Virus record (IMG/VR): IMGVR_UViG_3300027850_000002
Location: 111,416-175,415 of that record
Direction: 5' to 3' (one strand)
Source: a virus
Length of the DNA: 64,000 nt
The translations under genes and the position numbers were made by a program. Under the pieces are notes generated by a model. That model was not told where the DNA came from, did not search any database, and saw only the letters and a program-made list of their open reading frames with translations. Below, piece by piece: positions 31,782-40,247 of this stretch (within the stretch, counting starts at the first letter, position 1; the number at the start of each line of letters is the position of its first letter).

Positions 31782-32206
31782 GCCGGGCGCGGGGTGACCT
31801 GAAGGCTCTCACGCACATTCAGCGCCGTGCTCCCCATCACTGGGTGGTTGAGCGCCATCGCAACCGAGAGCACCGTGCTCACGAACAGGAAGTCCTTTGC
31901 CTTCTGTTCTTCGGTCAGCTCGTCGTAGGGAACGAAGCACGGATGCTCCTTCTTCGTTGGGTCTTTCACCGCGCCGAACTTCCAACCGTCCGCGGCCTTC
32001 TCTGCCAACCACGACTCGTGGGCCGCGCGAGGATTGTTCCCTGCGAACACGCCGTCAACGCCGTTGATCGCGCTCTTACGCTGCCAGTCCTCGGCTGCGC
32101 TCCAGGAGGGTTGGGTGAAGTCGCCCAGGGCCCTGCAGTAAGTCGCATTAACCTCGTGCGCAGCTTCCGCGCAAATCAATCGAACCTCTTTACACGTTCG
32201 CGGCAT
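31778..32206 (-). CDS. RyR-domain protein
   Basis: A 142-residue protein. AAHESWLAEKAADGWKFGAV followed by DPTKKEHPCFVPYDELTEEQ is a clear RyR domain, a short domain found in phages and in bacterial conflict systems and originally named from ryanodine receptors. It is thought to recognise a small ligand. It overlaps the GIY-YIG gene by 17 bases. Confidence 0.7.
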   Translation of the reverse strand: MPRTCKEVRLICAEAAHEVNATYCRALGDFTQPSWSAAEDWQRKSAINGVDGVFAGNNPRAAHESWLAEKAADGWKFGAVKDPTKKEHPCFVPYDELTEEQKAKDFLFVSTVLSVAMALNHPVMGSTALNVRESLQVTPRPA

Positions 32207-32807
32207 TTCGCATTCTCTCGTGGTAGGCCTTCGTCGCCGCGCTCAATTTGGCGCGTTTCTCCGGTGTACATTTTTGGGCAGCCATACTCAATTTGGCACG
32301 ATGTTCGTCGGACTGCGGTCCGAGTTTTTGTCCGCGCTTCATTAGACTGACCTTGGCGCGCACATCAGGACGCAGCATGGGGTTGCGTCCAATCAACGCA
32401 GTACGTTGTTTCGCGCGAAACGCCTCGGATCGAGGCGGACGTGTTCGTCCCGCGTTCGCCGCGCTGATCTTGGCACGTGTTTCGGCTGAAACGACTTTTC
32501 CGGGTGTGCCTTGACCGCCGTCAGTCGTGTTCGTTAACCGACAACCGATGGTACGAAAGAATTTAATCCAATACCGCTCAGCGGTCGCCCATTCCGTCAA
32601 CGGGACTTCCTGCAAAAGTAGAATGATCGGAACCATCGTCAGTCGACGGAGTACCTCTAGCCATTGAGCGCGATGGAATGTCTTGTGTTTCTCGCGCAGG
32701 TGGCAAGCGAGACGTCTCTGAAGTGTCTTGTTCGTCCAACCCACGTAACGGATCTCCCCGTCGTGGGAGTCCACTAGCACGTAGATTCGAGCAATCATCG
32801 ACTCCAT
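32190..32807 (-). CDS. GIY-YIG homing endonuclease
   Basis: A 205-residue protein with IYVLVDSHDGEIRYVGWTNK at the N-terminus (the GIY...YIG core as IYV...YVG), a catalytic-type Arg (LQRRLACHL) and a Glu in TEWATAERYWI. The C-terminal half has NUMOD3-like repeats (SAETRAKISAANAG, SDEHRAKLSMAA, TPEKRAKLSAAT) that bind DNA. Free-standing genes of this type are selfish elements in phages. It overlaps the RyR gene by 17 bases. Confidence 0.75.
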   Translation of the reverse strand: MESMIARIYVLVDSHDGEIRYVGWTNKTLQRRLACHLREKHKTFHRAQWLEVLRRLTMVPIILLLQEVPLTEWATAERYWIKFFRTIGCRLTNTTDGGQGTPGKVVSAETRAKISAANAGRTRPPRSEAFRAKQRTALIGRNPMLRPDVRAKVSLMKRGQKLGPQSDEHRAKLSMAAQKCTPEKRAKLSAATKAYHERMRNAANV

Positions 32808-32885
32808 GTTTACCTCGCAAGCAAGGCCAGGTGCAAGGGGTCTCCATGCCGGAGAGCCATCCGTCGTCGTACGGAGACACGGACA

Positions 32886-33488
32886 TCAATCAGCGTCAGA
32901 AACGCCGCAAACCACGCACACATCGTTGGAGAAACGATGAATCGCACAGGACTCAGGAGAAACGAGCGTGGAGTGTTGAGCACCGCCGAAGTCCTGTGAT
33001 GCGATGTCCGTAGGGGCGTCGAGCATGCCCATCAGCGACTTGAACCGTGTCATCTGATCGGGTCCCATACGGTCAACGACGATGCCGGCCTCCCGCAGGA
33101 AATCGGGAACATCGGCGCTCTTGCCGTAGCGGCTCTCGTAGTGCTCGTCGTAGCAGACCCTCGAGATGCCCGCATTGACGACGCGCTTGGCACAATCCCA
33201 ACACGGAGTGACCGTTACGTAGAGCGTGCAGCCCTCCGCGAAGCGGCCCGCGAAATCGATCGCGTTCGACTCGGCGTGAAGGGTTCGTACACAGTGCCCT
33301 TCGACCATCTGGCAACCAACCTCATCGCACGATGGCTGGTGTCGGGGAGCGCCGTTGTAGCCTGTGGCCACGATACGGTGCGCCGAATCGGTGATGATCG
33401 CGCCAACGTGTTTGCGAGGGCAACTTGCCCGCATCGCAGCAACGTAAGCGAAGCGCATCATGTAGGTATCCCAATCAGGGCGAGACAT
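32886..33488 (-). CDS. dCMP deaminase
   Basis: A 200-residue protein with the zinc site HAE at 71-73 and PCWDC at 95-99, and extra Cys residues (54, 59, 66) as in T4-type dCMP deaminases that carry a second zinc. It converts dCMP to dUMP for thymidylate supply. A C-terminal addition with CAIHRF and CVVCGV could hold another metal and is unusual. It starts in a TGATG overlap. Confidence 0.8.
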   Translation of the reverse strand: MSRPDWDTYMMRFAYVAAMRASCPRKHVGAIITDSAHRIVATGYNGAPRHQPSCDEVGCQMVEGHCVRTLHAESNAIDFAGRFAEGCTLYVTVTPCWDCAKRVVNAGISRVCYDEHYESRYGKSADVPDFLREAGIVVDRMGPDQMTRFKSLMGMLDAPTDIASQDFGGAQHSTLVSPESCAIHRFSNDVCVVCGVSDAD

Positions 33489-33673
33489 CAGATGTCCTTC
33501 CGTTTGTAGGTCAAGACCAGCGTGAATTCGCCGGTGGGCTTGTATTCAACGCGGCCCGCCGCGTTGGACGTCGGCATCGCGTTCTGCGACGTTTCAATGT
33601 TGCCGAGGTCGTAGGAACTGTCCCGCAATCCTGCGGCGATGTGTTCAAGTGTCTTCACGGCATGGGCCGTCAC
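33488..33673 (-). CDS. Hypothetical protein
   Basis: A 61-residue protein with GTG start overlapping the upstream stop as GTGA. It has an N-terminal helix and a C-terminal beta hairpin (GEFTLVLTYKRKDI). Function unknown. Confidence 0.45.
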   Translation of the reverse strand: MTAHAVKTLEHIAAGLRDSSYDLGNIETSQNAMPTSNAAGRVEYKPTGEFTLVLTYKRKDI

Positions 33674-33981
33674 TGCGGGTGCTCCTCGAAGCCGTCGGTA
33701 GGCCGCCAACCGGCTCGTTGAAACGGTGCAGTATGCGCTTCGTCGTCTTGGGAGACGTGCATGAAACGCGGCTGTCCGTCCTTCTCACCCAGAAAGACCG
33801 AGAGCGCACGTACCCATACAATGCCGTCGGGACCTGCGTAGATGACGACAGGTGCAAGCGTTGCTTCGTCGATGCCCGTAGCGATTACGGTATAGCGGCG
33901 TCCCGTCTTCCCATGCAGCCAGCTCTGTCCAGGACAGACCTCGGATGCGTCAATCGTCTGCAACGCGTCTTCCTTCGTCAT
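33670..33981 (-). CDS. DUF1653-like protein
   Basis: A 103-residue protein with GKTGRRYTVIATGIDEAT, VVIYAGPDGIVWVRALSVF and PRFMHV, the G..Y.vi......p.viY....g..w.R...F......RF layout of DUF1653 proteins. These small beta-rich proteins are common in bacteria and phages without known function. A GATACG element 8 bases before the ATG may be its promoter. Confidence 0.55.
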   Translation of the reverse strand: MTKEDALQTIDASEVCPGQSWLHGKTGRRYTVIATGIDEATLAPVVIYAGPDGIVWVRALSVFLGEKDGQPRFMHVSQDDEAHTAPFQRAGWRPTDGFEEHPQ

Positions 33982-33989
33982 CCACCGTC

Positions 33990-33995
33990 CGTATC
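33990..33995 (-). promoter_or_regulatory. Putative weak -10 (GATACG), leaderless geometry
   Basis: On the minus strand GATACG ends 8 bases before the ATG at 33981. The string CGTGATACGG matches the one before the spike gene at 7852-7860, at the same distance. Confidence 0.3.
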
Positions 33996-34002
33996 ACGCA
34001 CG

Positions 34003-34188
34003 TCAGTCCACTGCCAACACCTTGCGTACGCACTCGCTAAATTCTTCGAAGGGATGCTCCGCGAATTTTCGACCGCACCCACCACATTGCTCTTGTTGTT
34101 GCCGTGTCTGTTCAAGACGTGCAATTGCCTTTAGAAACCGTTCATCCCATTCACGACGGAGCCGAGCGATTGGTTGCCATACACTCAC
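34003..34188 (-). CDS. Small hypothetical protein with CxxC
   Basis: A 61-residue helical protein (ERFLKAIARLEQTRQQQEQ) with CGGCGRKF and a distant Cys near the end, possibly a zinc knuckle. It has small gaps on both sides. Function unknown. Confidence 0.45.
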   Translation of the reverse strand: MSVWQPIARLRREWDERFLKAIARLEQTRQQQEQCGGCGRKFAEHPFEEFSECVRKVLAVD

Positions 34189-34215
34189 GTGCGGTCTCCT
34201 AGATGGGATGTCCGG

Positions 34216-34560
34216 TCATCGGCCAGCCTTGGCCTCGTACAAAAAGAGCGGCATGCCGGTGGCCTCGTCGACGTAGGAGTAGAGGAATTTCAGATCGCCT
34301 GGATACTCGAGCGCTTTGCCGGCAGGCAACCACACGTACGAACGCTTGCGCGGTGTGGTGTCGGGATCCACTTCAAACACGAGGGCAGGCCGCGCGATCA
34401 TCTCCGCTGCGGGCGGCTGTCCCATCGACGCGGGAATGATCGAGCTGGGAGGCTCGTATCCGGTAAGGATCGTACGGAGTACTCCCGGATCTTTCACTTC
34501 AAGCGTGAACGGCGAATAACTGTCGTTGGGTGAACTCAGGACTTCGATGGCGCGCTTCAT
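34216..34560 (-). CDS. Hypothetical protein
   Basis: A 114-residue protein, beta-rich with many Pro residues (PFTLEVKDPGVLRTILTGYE). It overlaps the membrane protein gene by ATGA. Function unknown; placed downstream of tail genes. Confidence 0.45.
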   Translation of the reverse strand: MKRAIEVLSSPNDSYSPFTLEVKDPGVLRTILTGYEPPSSIIPASMGQPPAAEMIARPALVFEVDPDTTPRKRSYVWLPAGKALEYPGDLKFLYSYVDEATGMPLFLYEAKAGR

Positions 34561-34820
34561 GGCTGCCTCATATCACGGACGACCTCGAGCAGTTCAATCC
34601 GTTTCTCAAGAGACCGTGTGCGTTCGTGGCCCCAAAATTTGATCAGTGAGGACGCAACCAAGGCGATCGCAATAACAACAGTGGACCAACGAATAGTGCG
34701 CCGTGCTTGAGCAATCGTCTCGGGTATAGACACACTCTTAGCAACGATTTCAAGAGCGCTAACCTGAAGTTTCAGATCGGCGAGACTGCGGGATACTTGT
34801 TCGACGTCTTGCGGTGCCAC
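34557..34820 (-). CDS. Small membrane protein with coiled coils
   Basis: An 87-residue protein with GTG start. A heptad-type helix (VSRSLADLKLQVSALEIV), one membrane span (WSTVVIAIALVASSLIKFW) and a second charged helix. This resembles YvrJ/XkdX-neighbouring or spanin-like small proteins, but no family is certain. Confidence 0.45.
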   Translation of the reverse strand: MAPQDVEQVSRSLADLKLQVSALEIVAKSVSIPETIAQARRTIRWSTVVIAIALVASSLIKFWGHERTRSLEKRIELLEVVRDMRQP

Positions 34821-34824
34821 AAGT

Positions 34825-35151
34825 TCACGGAGTCACAACGGCAATCTCATCGGTCTCATACGCGACGAGAAAGGCCCGTTTATACATGCTGGGTAGGCTC
34901 AGGCTGGCGGGCTGTTGTACGCGCATGTTGTCGATAATGTTTTCCATCGCCATGAGCACAACGTTGATCGCTGTTGGAACAACGATACGAACCGGATCTT
35001 GTGAAAGGGAGAGGTTGAGCGGGTCGGCGTCGGGGCGCGGTGCAGGCAGCGCGGGCACAGGCACGGACTGTGTGATCATGCCCTTCGTGGTGACCGTGAC
35101 GCCGCGCCCCGACGGGGAGCCTTTTGAACCGTGTGCTCCGCCGTTGCTCAC
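34825..35151 (-). CDS. Hypothetical protein
   Basis: A 108-residue protein overlapping the structural gene upstream by ATGA. A Gly/Ser start is followed by helices (AINVVLMAMENIIDNMRV). It may be a small tail component by position only. Confidence 0.4.
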   Translation of the reverse strand: MSNGGAHGSKGSPSGRGVTVTTKGMITQSVPVPALPAPRPDADPLNLSLSQDPVRIVVPTAINVVLMAMENIIDNMRVQQPASLSLPSMYKRAFLVAYETDEIAVVTP

Positions 35152-35774
35152 TGGCGGACCGCCCGATGTGTTGCGATCTTGTTAGGACCTGTGTACGTGG
35201 TCGTGATGTTGAATGTCGCGAACTCGCCTTGGCCCGAGCCGCCGTCGGTGGCGAGAGCTGTAGCTGCGCCCGTTCGGAACACGCGTAGCCGCGCGAATAT
35301 TTGTCCGTTCGGGTCAGTGTTGTTTGTCTGGTCCATGTAGAAGTTGCCTTGGAGAAGACCGGCGGCGACTGCGATCGCATCTCCGACACTGCCGACGACG
35401 GCGTGTGCCGTGAGCAAGTCGTCGAGGACGGCAGCGGCGATCGCGGGTGCAAGAGGAAGATCGTCGGTGTTGCGCGTCAGGATGTTGAACGACGCGACGC
35501 CGCTGACCGGGCATCGTGCAGTCACGCCGCCGACAGTGACCTCGGCGTAGCTGCTGTACTCGTGACCCACGAGAAAGCCGTTGCCTGTCGTCAAGACCGC
35601 CTGAATCTCGTAAAGCCCGACAGCCTTCAACGCGACGACAGGCGCGTAGCCCATCGGCGTGCCTTGATCGAGGATCACACAGACCGGAAGGGAATCTGCG
35701 TTCTGTGCAGCGCCCGTTCCAAAATTCGCAGTCCCAAAGGTTCCGCGGAGGGTTTCACCAAGTTTGACGTACAT
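35148..35774 (-). CDS. Tail/baseplate structural protein candidate
   Basis: A 208-residue protein overlapping the kelch gene upstream. The first 90 residues are beta-rich (PVVALKAVGLYEIQAVLTTG). The middle has LLTAHAVVGSVGDAIAVAAG, the H...GSVGeal pattern common in phage tail proteins. The end is again beta-rich. Role inferred from motif and neighbours. Confidence 0.5.
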   Translation of the reverse strand: MYVKLGETLRGTFGTANFGTGAAQNADSLPVCVILDQGTPMGYAPVVALKAVGLYEIQAVLTTGNGFLVGHEYSSYAEVTVGGVTARCPVSGVASFNILTRNTDDLPLAPAIAAAVLDDLLTAHAVVGSVGDAIAVAAGLLQGNFYMDQTNNTDPNGQIFARLRVFRTGAATALATDGGSGQGEFATFNITTTYTGPNKIATHRAVRQ

Positions 35775-38700
35775 CAGCCACCTCCACGCAGAATGTTCGA
35801 ACCCACCAAGACGCCGCCGCCGCCACTGCCGCCAGCAATGATCTCGAGCGGATCTTGCGCCAGGAGAAGCGGATCGACTTCAACCTCGACTTGACTCGGC
35901 AACACGATGATCGAGCCGGTCACCGCTTGAATGGGCACGCCAATCGAACTACGCGAACCGTCAGCCACTGTACGGAACTCGGTGTTGCCGCTGTACGGTC
36001 CTTGCGGGTCGACGCTGTTGAGCGGGACGCTGCCGTTCCAAGGTACAGCGAATGCGTGACGCGACTGATCGGTTTGATACAAGTTGTTCGTCTTGAACAC
36101 GACCTTGTGCATCATGTAGTCGCGGGCAGTGCTCACCGTGATCGAAGTGCCGCCGTAGCCGTACGCTCGATCCGGCAAGTGCAAGAAGGACGATTCGCCC
36201 TTGATGCCACGACCCGCAGGCGCACCGCCGGTCTGTAACCACACCCACGGCCACAACCGCAGGTGGTTGCCTCCGACAGCAGGGTCACACCCAAAGAGTC
36301 CTCCGCCACCGCTACCACCACCCGCGATGGTGCCGTAGAGCGTCTCGTAGGTCGGAGAGCCGACGTTCGTCCAAAGCGCGTTCTCAGCAGTGAACGCCTC
36401 GCCGTAAAAAAACGCTGCGAAGGGTTGTGCGAACGGCGGGTAGTTGCTGTTTCCGCTGGAGTTGAATGCGCCCTGCATCCCGGAGAAGCCTTGTCCAGGC
36501 GAACTCCGCTGAGACACGTAGACAACGTACGGATCAGGGTCGGACGGGTCTGCGTTCTTGATCGGGTCATAGAACATGAACCCGGACGCTGAGCCGTTGA
36601 ACTTGCCGGTGTACCAGTGGTGTCCTGCGTGAACGAAGTGCGCACGACTTCGTGAGACGTCGTACGCGGTCGCGGCATATCCGTCGGAGCCTCCGGTGTA
36701 TGGCAACGCCTGGCCTTGGTTGTTGCCAGTCGGCGCCTCGAAGAAGTCCGTCTCCTGTTGCCAACCAAACACGGTGTCGACACGGTCCCAGAAGTATCCA
36801 GGTCCAGGGATGAAGCCTGAGTAGTTGCGCCCGCCTGCCATCGCGAGAACACCGCGCGCGTTGTCAAACCACATCGACCCGCCGACGCGCGGCAGGCTTG
36901 CCGGCAGAAACGTTTGCAGGACCCAATTTCCGCCGACCCATTTCCACGTATCGGTAGGAAAGATGCTGCCGTTGTACCCGCCGTACAGCCACACATTCGT
37001 TCCATCGCCACACATCGCCACCGACTCGCGCGTCCCTGGATTGTTCGCGGGTGCGAGCAAAGTCCAGTTTGATCCGTTCCACGAGTACGTCGAGGACTGG
37101 AGTGTCGGAGAACCGTCGTAGCCTCCGTACAAGATGACGCGGTCGCCGGCGCCATCCCATGCCATCGCGTGAAGAAACCGTGTCGCGGGTGTCGTCACGG
37201 GAACGGCGTTCGTCCACGTCACGCCGTTGTACATCCACGTGTCCGAGAGTGCGCTGTTGTTGCGATCACGACCGCCGAAGAGCACGACACGGCTGTTGGC
37301 CACGTCGTATGCCATCGAATGGTGGTACCGCGCTGACGGAGACGTTGTAGGAAAGATGCGTGTCCACTTCGTGCCGTCGAATTCCCATGTTCGATCGGTC
37401 GCGCCGTTTGGTGGCGTAACCGTGTCGTTGTATCCACCGAACCAGACGAGCACCTGTCGAACAGGGTCATAAACCATCTGTGAGCCGTGCCCAGCAGACG
37501 GAATGGCGCGGACAACACTCCACTGCGTACCGTTCCACAACCAGGTTTGGTTGCTGGTCTGGTTGCTGAACCCCCACGGAGCGTAGTCGTTTCCCGATGG
37601 AAACCCGGAATGCACAACCATACGTGCTCGATCAGAATCGAAACACGTAGCTGCACTGGCACGCCGACTCGGGGCACGTTCGTCCGGAAGCGAAAACGGT
37701 GTCGACGGTGATGCGACGGCCAGTGTCCAGTTCGTGCCGTTCCATGTGTATGTAGCACCGTCGTAGATGCCGCCAGCGAGCAACCCGCCCAACATCACAA
37801 TCTTACCGTTGGTCGTGTCTGTCACCATCGCTTGCGTCGAGCGTGCTGGTGGTATGGTGCCCGGAGCAAGCAACGTCCACGTATTGGTCGCTGTATTGAA
37901 CTCGTACGTCTGGCTGTTCGGGACTCCGCCGTTCTCGCCGCCGAACATGATGATGCGTCCGTTGGACGGGCTGATGCCCATGCCAGCGCCCGCGCATGCG
38001 GTCGGTGTTCCAACGGTTACGAGCAACGACCAATCCGTGCCGTCCCACTTCCAGGTGTCGTTCAGATACGTGCCACCCTGATCCTTGCCGCCGAACATGA
38101 TGATCGCATCCGCCGCGGGCGACCACACCATGGATTGTTGCTGGCGTGCGGGCGGTGTCGTAGTGACTGTAGTCGATGGGTGCCAACGCACGCCGTTCCA
38201 GATCATGGTCGTGGGCGTGGTTTCGATGTTGAAGTTGTCGATGAGGCCACCGAACAACACAACCTCTTGACGAGTCTCGTCGTACGCCATCGCGCCATTG
38301 CGACGAGGCCGCGGAGATCCGTTCCACGAGACCGTCGCAGCTTTCCAATCCGTGCCGTCCCACAGCCATGTTTGGATGTCGACGAAGTTGCCGCCAAACA
38401 AAACGCCTCGCTGACGAGCCTTGTCGTAGGCCATCATCGCGCCATCAGCAGCCGGCGGTGAATGTGCCAGTGAGTCAGGGTTACTGTCCCCACTGGTATC
38501 GAGCACGACCCAATCGTCGACGGCCAGCCCGCCTGCAACGAACCACCCGTCAAGATTGTAGCCGTACCCGCCTGCCCACCATCCATAGGGCGCAGCGTTG
38601 TCAGCGCTGATCGTGAACGTCTGATCCCCGTCTGGGTAGAGCGGGACGACGGCGAACGTCGGTGCTGCATCTGTTCCGCCACCGACAATGATGTGCTCAT

Positions 38701-39109
38701 CAACAGACGTCGGTGTTTCGATTGCGGACGGTGTTCCGCTCGTGAAAGGCGCAAACAGCGTGTACTTGATACGCCAACACAGGTTTGCAGAAAATCCAAG
38801 GAGGGGCGCGTACCCGAGTGTGTTGAGCGCTGCCGGATACACCGTGGCGTCGTCGACACGCTGAAAACAGAACATCGCACCGCTGTCCGGCTTCTTGATT
38901 ACAAACCACGCGAGTGTGTTCGCCATGCCGCCTGCGCCTGCGCCTGCGGTCGTGATGACGTCGTTGACGTTGCCTGGCGTTGTAGAGAACGTCGTACCAT
39001 CACTCGACGCTTGTACGACCCAACCGCAGCTCTTGAGCAACTGCTTGATTCGGAAGATCGCCTCCGCGAACGTGGCGGGAATGAAATTGGCGTCGAATTG
39101 CATGGTCAT
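35774..39109 (-). CDS. Tail protein with inserted kelch beta-propeller
   Basis: A 1111-residue protein. The N-terminus (FRIKQLLKSCGWVVQASSDG to about residue 200) and the C-terminus are paralogous to the two genes upstream. Between about 215 and 840 lie roughly eleven kelch-type repeats, each with a MAYD-like strand, VVLFGG, and a W-x-(W/F)-(D/N)-G-x-x-W end (for example GVLFGGNFVD, WDGTDWKAA). Eleven exceeds a single 6-7-bladed propeller, so two propellers or one large one are possible. The propeller probably faces out and binds host or debris glycans. Confidence 0.7.
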   Translation of the reverse strand: MTMQFDANFIPATFAEAIFRIKQLLKSCGWVVQASSDGTTFSTTPGNVNDVITTAGAGAGGMANTLAWFVIKKPDSGAMFCFQRVDDATVYPAALNTLGYAPLLGFSANLCWRIKYTLFAPFTSGTPSAIETPTSVDEHIIVGGGTDAAPTFAVVPLYPDGDQTFTISADNAAPYGWWAGGYGYNLDGWFVAGGLAVDDWVVLDTSGDSNPDSLAHSPPAADGAMMAYDKARQRGVLFGGNFVDIQTWLWDGTDWKAATVSWNGSPRPRRNGAMAYDETRQEVVLFGGLIDNFNIETTPTTMIWNGVRWHPSTTVTTTPPARQQQSMVWSPAADAIIMFGGKDQGGTYLNDTWKWDGTDWSLLVTVGTPTACAGAGMGISPSNGRIIMFGGENGGVPNSQTYEFNTATNTWTLLAPGTIPPARSTQAMVTDTTNGKIVMLGGLLAGGIYDGATYTWNGTNWTLAVASPSTPFSLPDERAPSRRASAATCFDSDRARMVVHSGFPSGNDYAPWGFSNQTSNQTWLWNGTQWSVVRAIPSAGHGSQMVYDPVRQVLVWFGGYNDTVTPPNGATDRTWEFDGTKWTRIFPTTSPSARYHHSMAYDVANSRVVLFGGRDRNNSALSDTWMYNGVTWTNAVPVTTPATRFLHAMAWDGAGDRVILYGGYDGSPTLQSSTYSWNGSNWTLLAPANNPGTRESVAMCGDGTNVWLYGGYNGSIFPTDTWKWVGGNWVLQTFLPASLPRVGGSMWFDNARGVLAMAGGRNYSGFIPGPGYFWDRVDTVFGWQQETDFFEAPTGNNQGQALPYTGGSDGYAATAYDVSRSRAHFVHAGHHWYTGKFNGSASGFMFYDPIKNADPSDPDPYVVYVSQRSSPGQGFSGMQGAFNSSGNSNYPPFAQPFAAFFYGEAFTAENALWTNVGSPTYETLYGTIAGGGSGGGGLFGCDPAVGGNHLRLWPWVWLQTGGAPAGRGIKGESSFLHLPDRAYGYGGTSITVSTARDYMMHKVVFKTNNLYQTDQSRHAFAVPWNGSVPLNSVDPQGPYSGNTEFRTVADGSRSSIGVPIQAVTGSIIVLPSQVEVEVDPLLLAQDPLEIIAGGSGGGGVLVGSNILRGGG

Positions 39110-39113
39110 GGGT

Positions 39114-40247
39114 TCACGTCAACGGCAGCGAGCCGTTCCAATCGAGGATGACCTTGCCCACGACGATCTTATCGCGTGAGGTGACGGCCTTGAGTGCTTG
39201 TCCGTTGGAAAGATGTGCGTTGCAGAACTGCATCAACGACGACACCCCTTTGTAGCCGCGGATCATGCCGGGTGCAGACAATCCAAACCCGTCGGTGCCC
39301 ACTTGAAATTGGGGGGCTGTGATTTTGTTGTTGTAGCTGTTGTACGACCAACCCATGGGGAGGCCGTACACGACAGGCCACCGATCAACTTTGTTGTTGA
39401 TCGGATTTTGCATTCGTCGTTCAGACGCTACGTAGTCCGGGAAGTGTGTTTGCATCGGAAGCCACGTCTCGACAGGGCCGCCGTAGTCGATGTACCCCCA
39501 GATCGAACTCTGTCCGGGTTGAAACGCGTATTGAAGCTCGTCGTCGAGAGCGTTTCCGTAACCCGCCCACGTGAAGTAGAACGCGTACGGATCGAGGTCT
39601 CCTGGAACAGCATGCATGATCGGGTCGAACACGGCGGCCCAGCCTGTGCGTCCGCTGAGGTGTCCGTCACCTTGCATGCCGTAGCCAACTATCCACCAGC
39701 CATACGGGGCAGCGTTGTCAGCCGCAATGTGGAAGATGGTGCCGGTGATGCGCTGCGACCCGAGCCACTCGGACCATTGAGGCGACGCATCTGTTCCAAA
39801 CCGTGCGGGGTCTGATCCGTATTTGCCGAGTACGAACTGTTCATCCAGCGCGTACGGAGTCTGGATGGCACTCGGTGTACCGCTGGTGAAGCCAACGTTG
39901 ACGGAGTATTTGATTCGAAACCCCGTGGACTGCGGATTCGCGGTATCGCCCAATCGACGCTGAATCTGAAAACACAACTGTCGGTTGTCGTCGGGCTTCT
40001 TGATCACGAACCACGCGAAGTCTTGGTTCATCTTGTCAACGGTCGTGATGACATCATTGGCGTTGCCCGGCGTCGTGTTGAACGACGTGCCGTCACTCGA
40101 TGCTTGGATGACCCAGCCCACCGACTTCAAGTGCTCCTTCAGCGTGAAAAGCATTGTTGCATGTAGACCTGCGGTCCCCAGACCCCCACTGGTGCTCCAG
40201 TCAGGATCAAAGCCGCGCAGAATATTGTTTGCGCTGAATTGCATCAT
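39114..40247 (-). CDS. Tail/fibre protein, paralogue without propeller
   Basis: A 377-residue protein. LKEHLKSVGWVIQASSDGTS near residue 37, FAWFVIKKPDD, FTSGTPSAIQTP and DNAAPYGWWIVGYG are shared almost word for word with the 39109 gene, as is the C-terminal V.SRDKIVVG...DWNGS.P. It lacks the kelch block. Probably a tail-tip or fibre subunit. It overlaps the third paralogue by ATGA. Confidence 0.6.
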   Translation of the reverse strand: MMQFSANNILRGFDPDWSTSGGLGTAGLHATMLFTLKEHLKSVGWVIQASSDGTSFNTTPGNANDVITTVDKMNQDFAWFVIKKPDDNRQLCFQIQRRLGDTANPQSTGFRIKYSVNVGFTSGTPSAIQTPYALDEQFVLGKYGSDPARFGTDASPQWSEWLGSQRITGTIFHIAADNAAPYGWWIVGYGMQGDGHLSGRTGWAAVFDPIMHAVPGDLDPYAFYFTWAGYGNALDDELQYAFQPGQSSIWGYIDYGGPVETWLPMQTHFPDYVASERRMQNPINNKVDRWPVVYGLPMGWSYNSYNNKITAPQFQVGTDGFGLSAPGMIRGYKGVSSLMQFCNAHLSNGQALKAVTSRDKIVVGKVILDWNGSLPLT

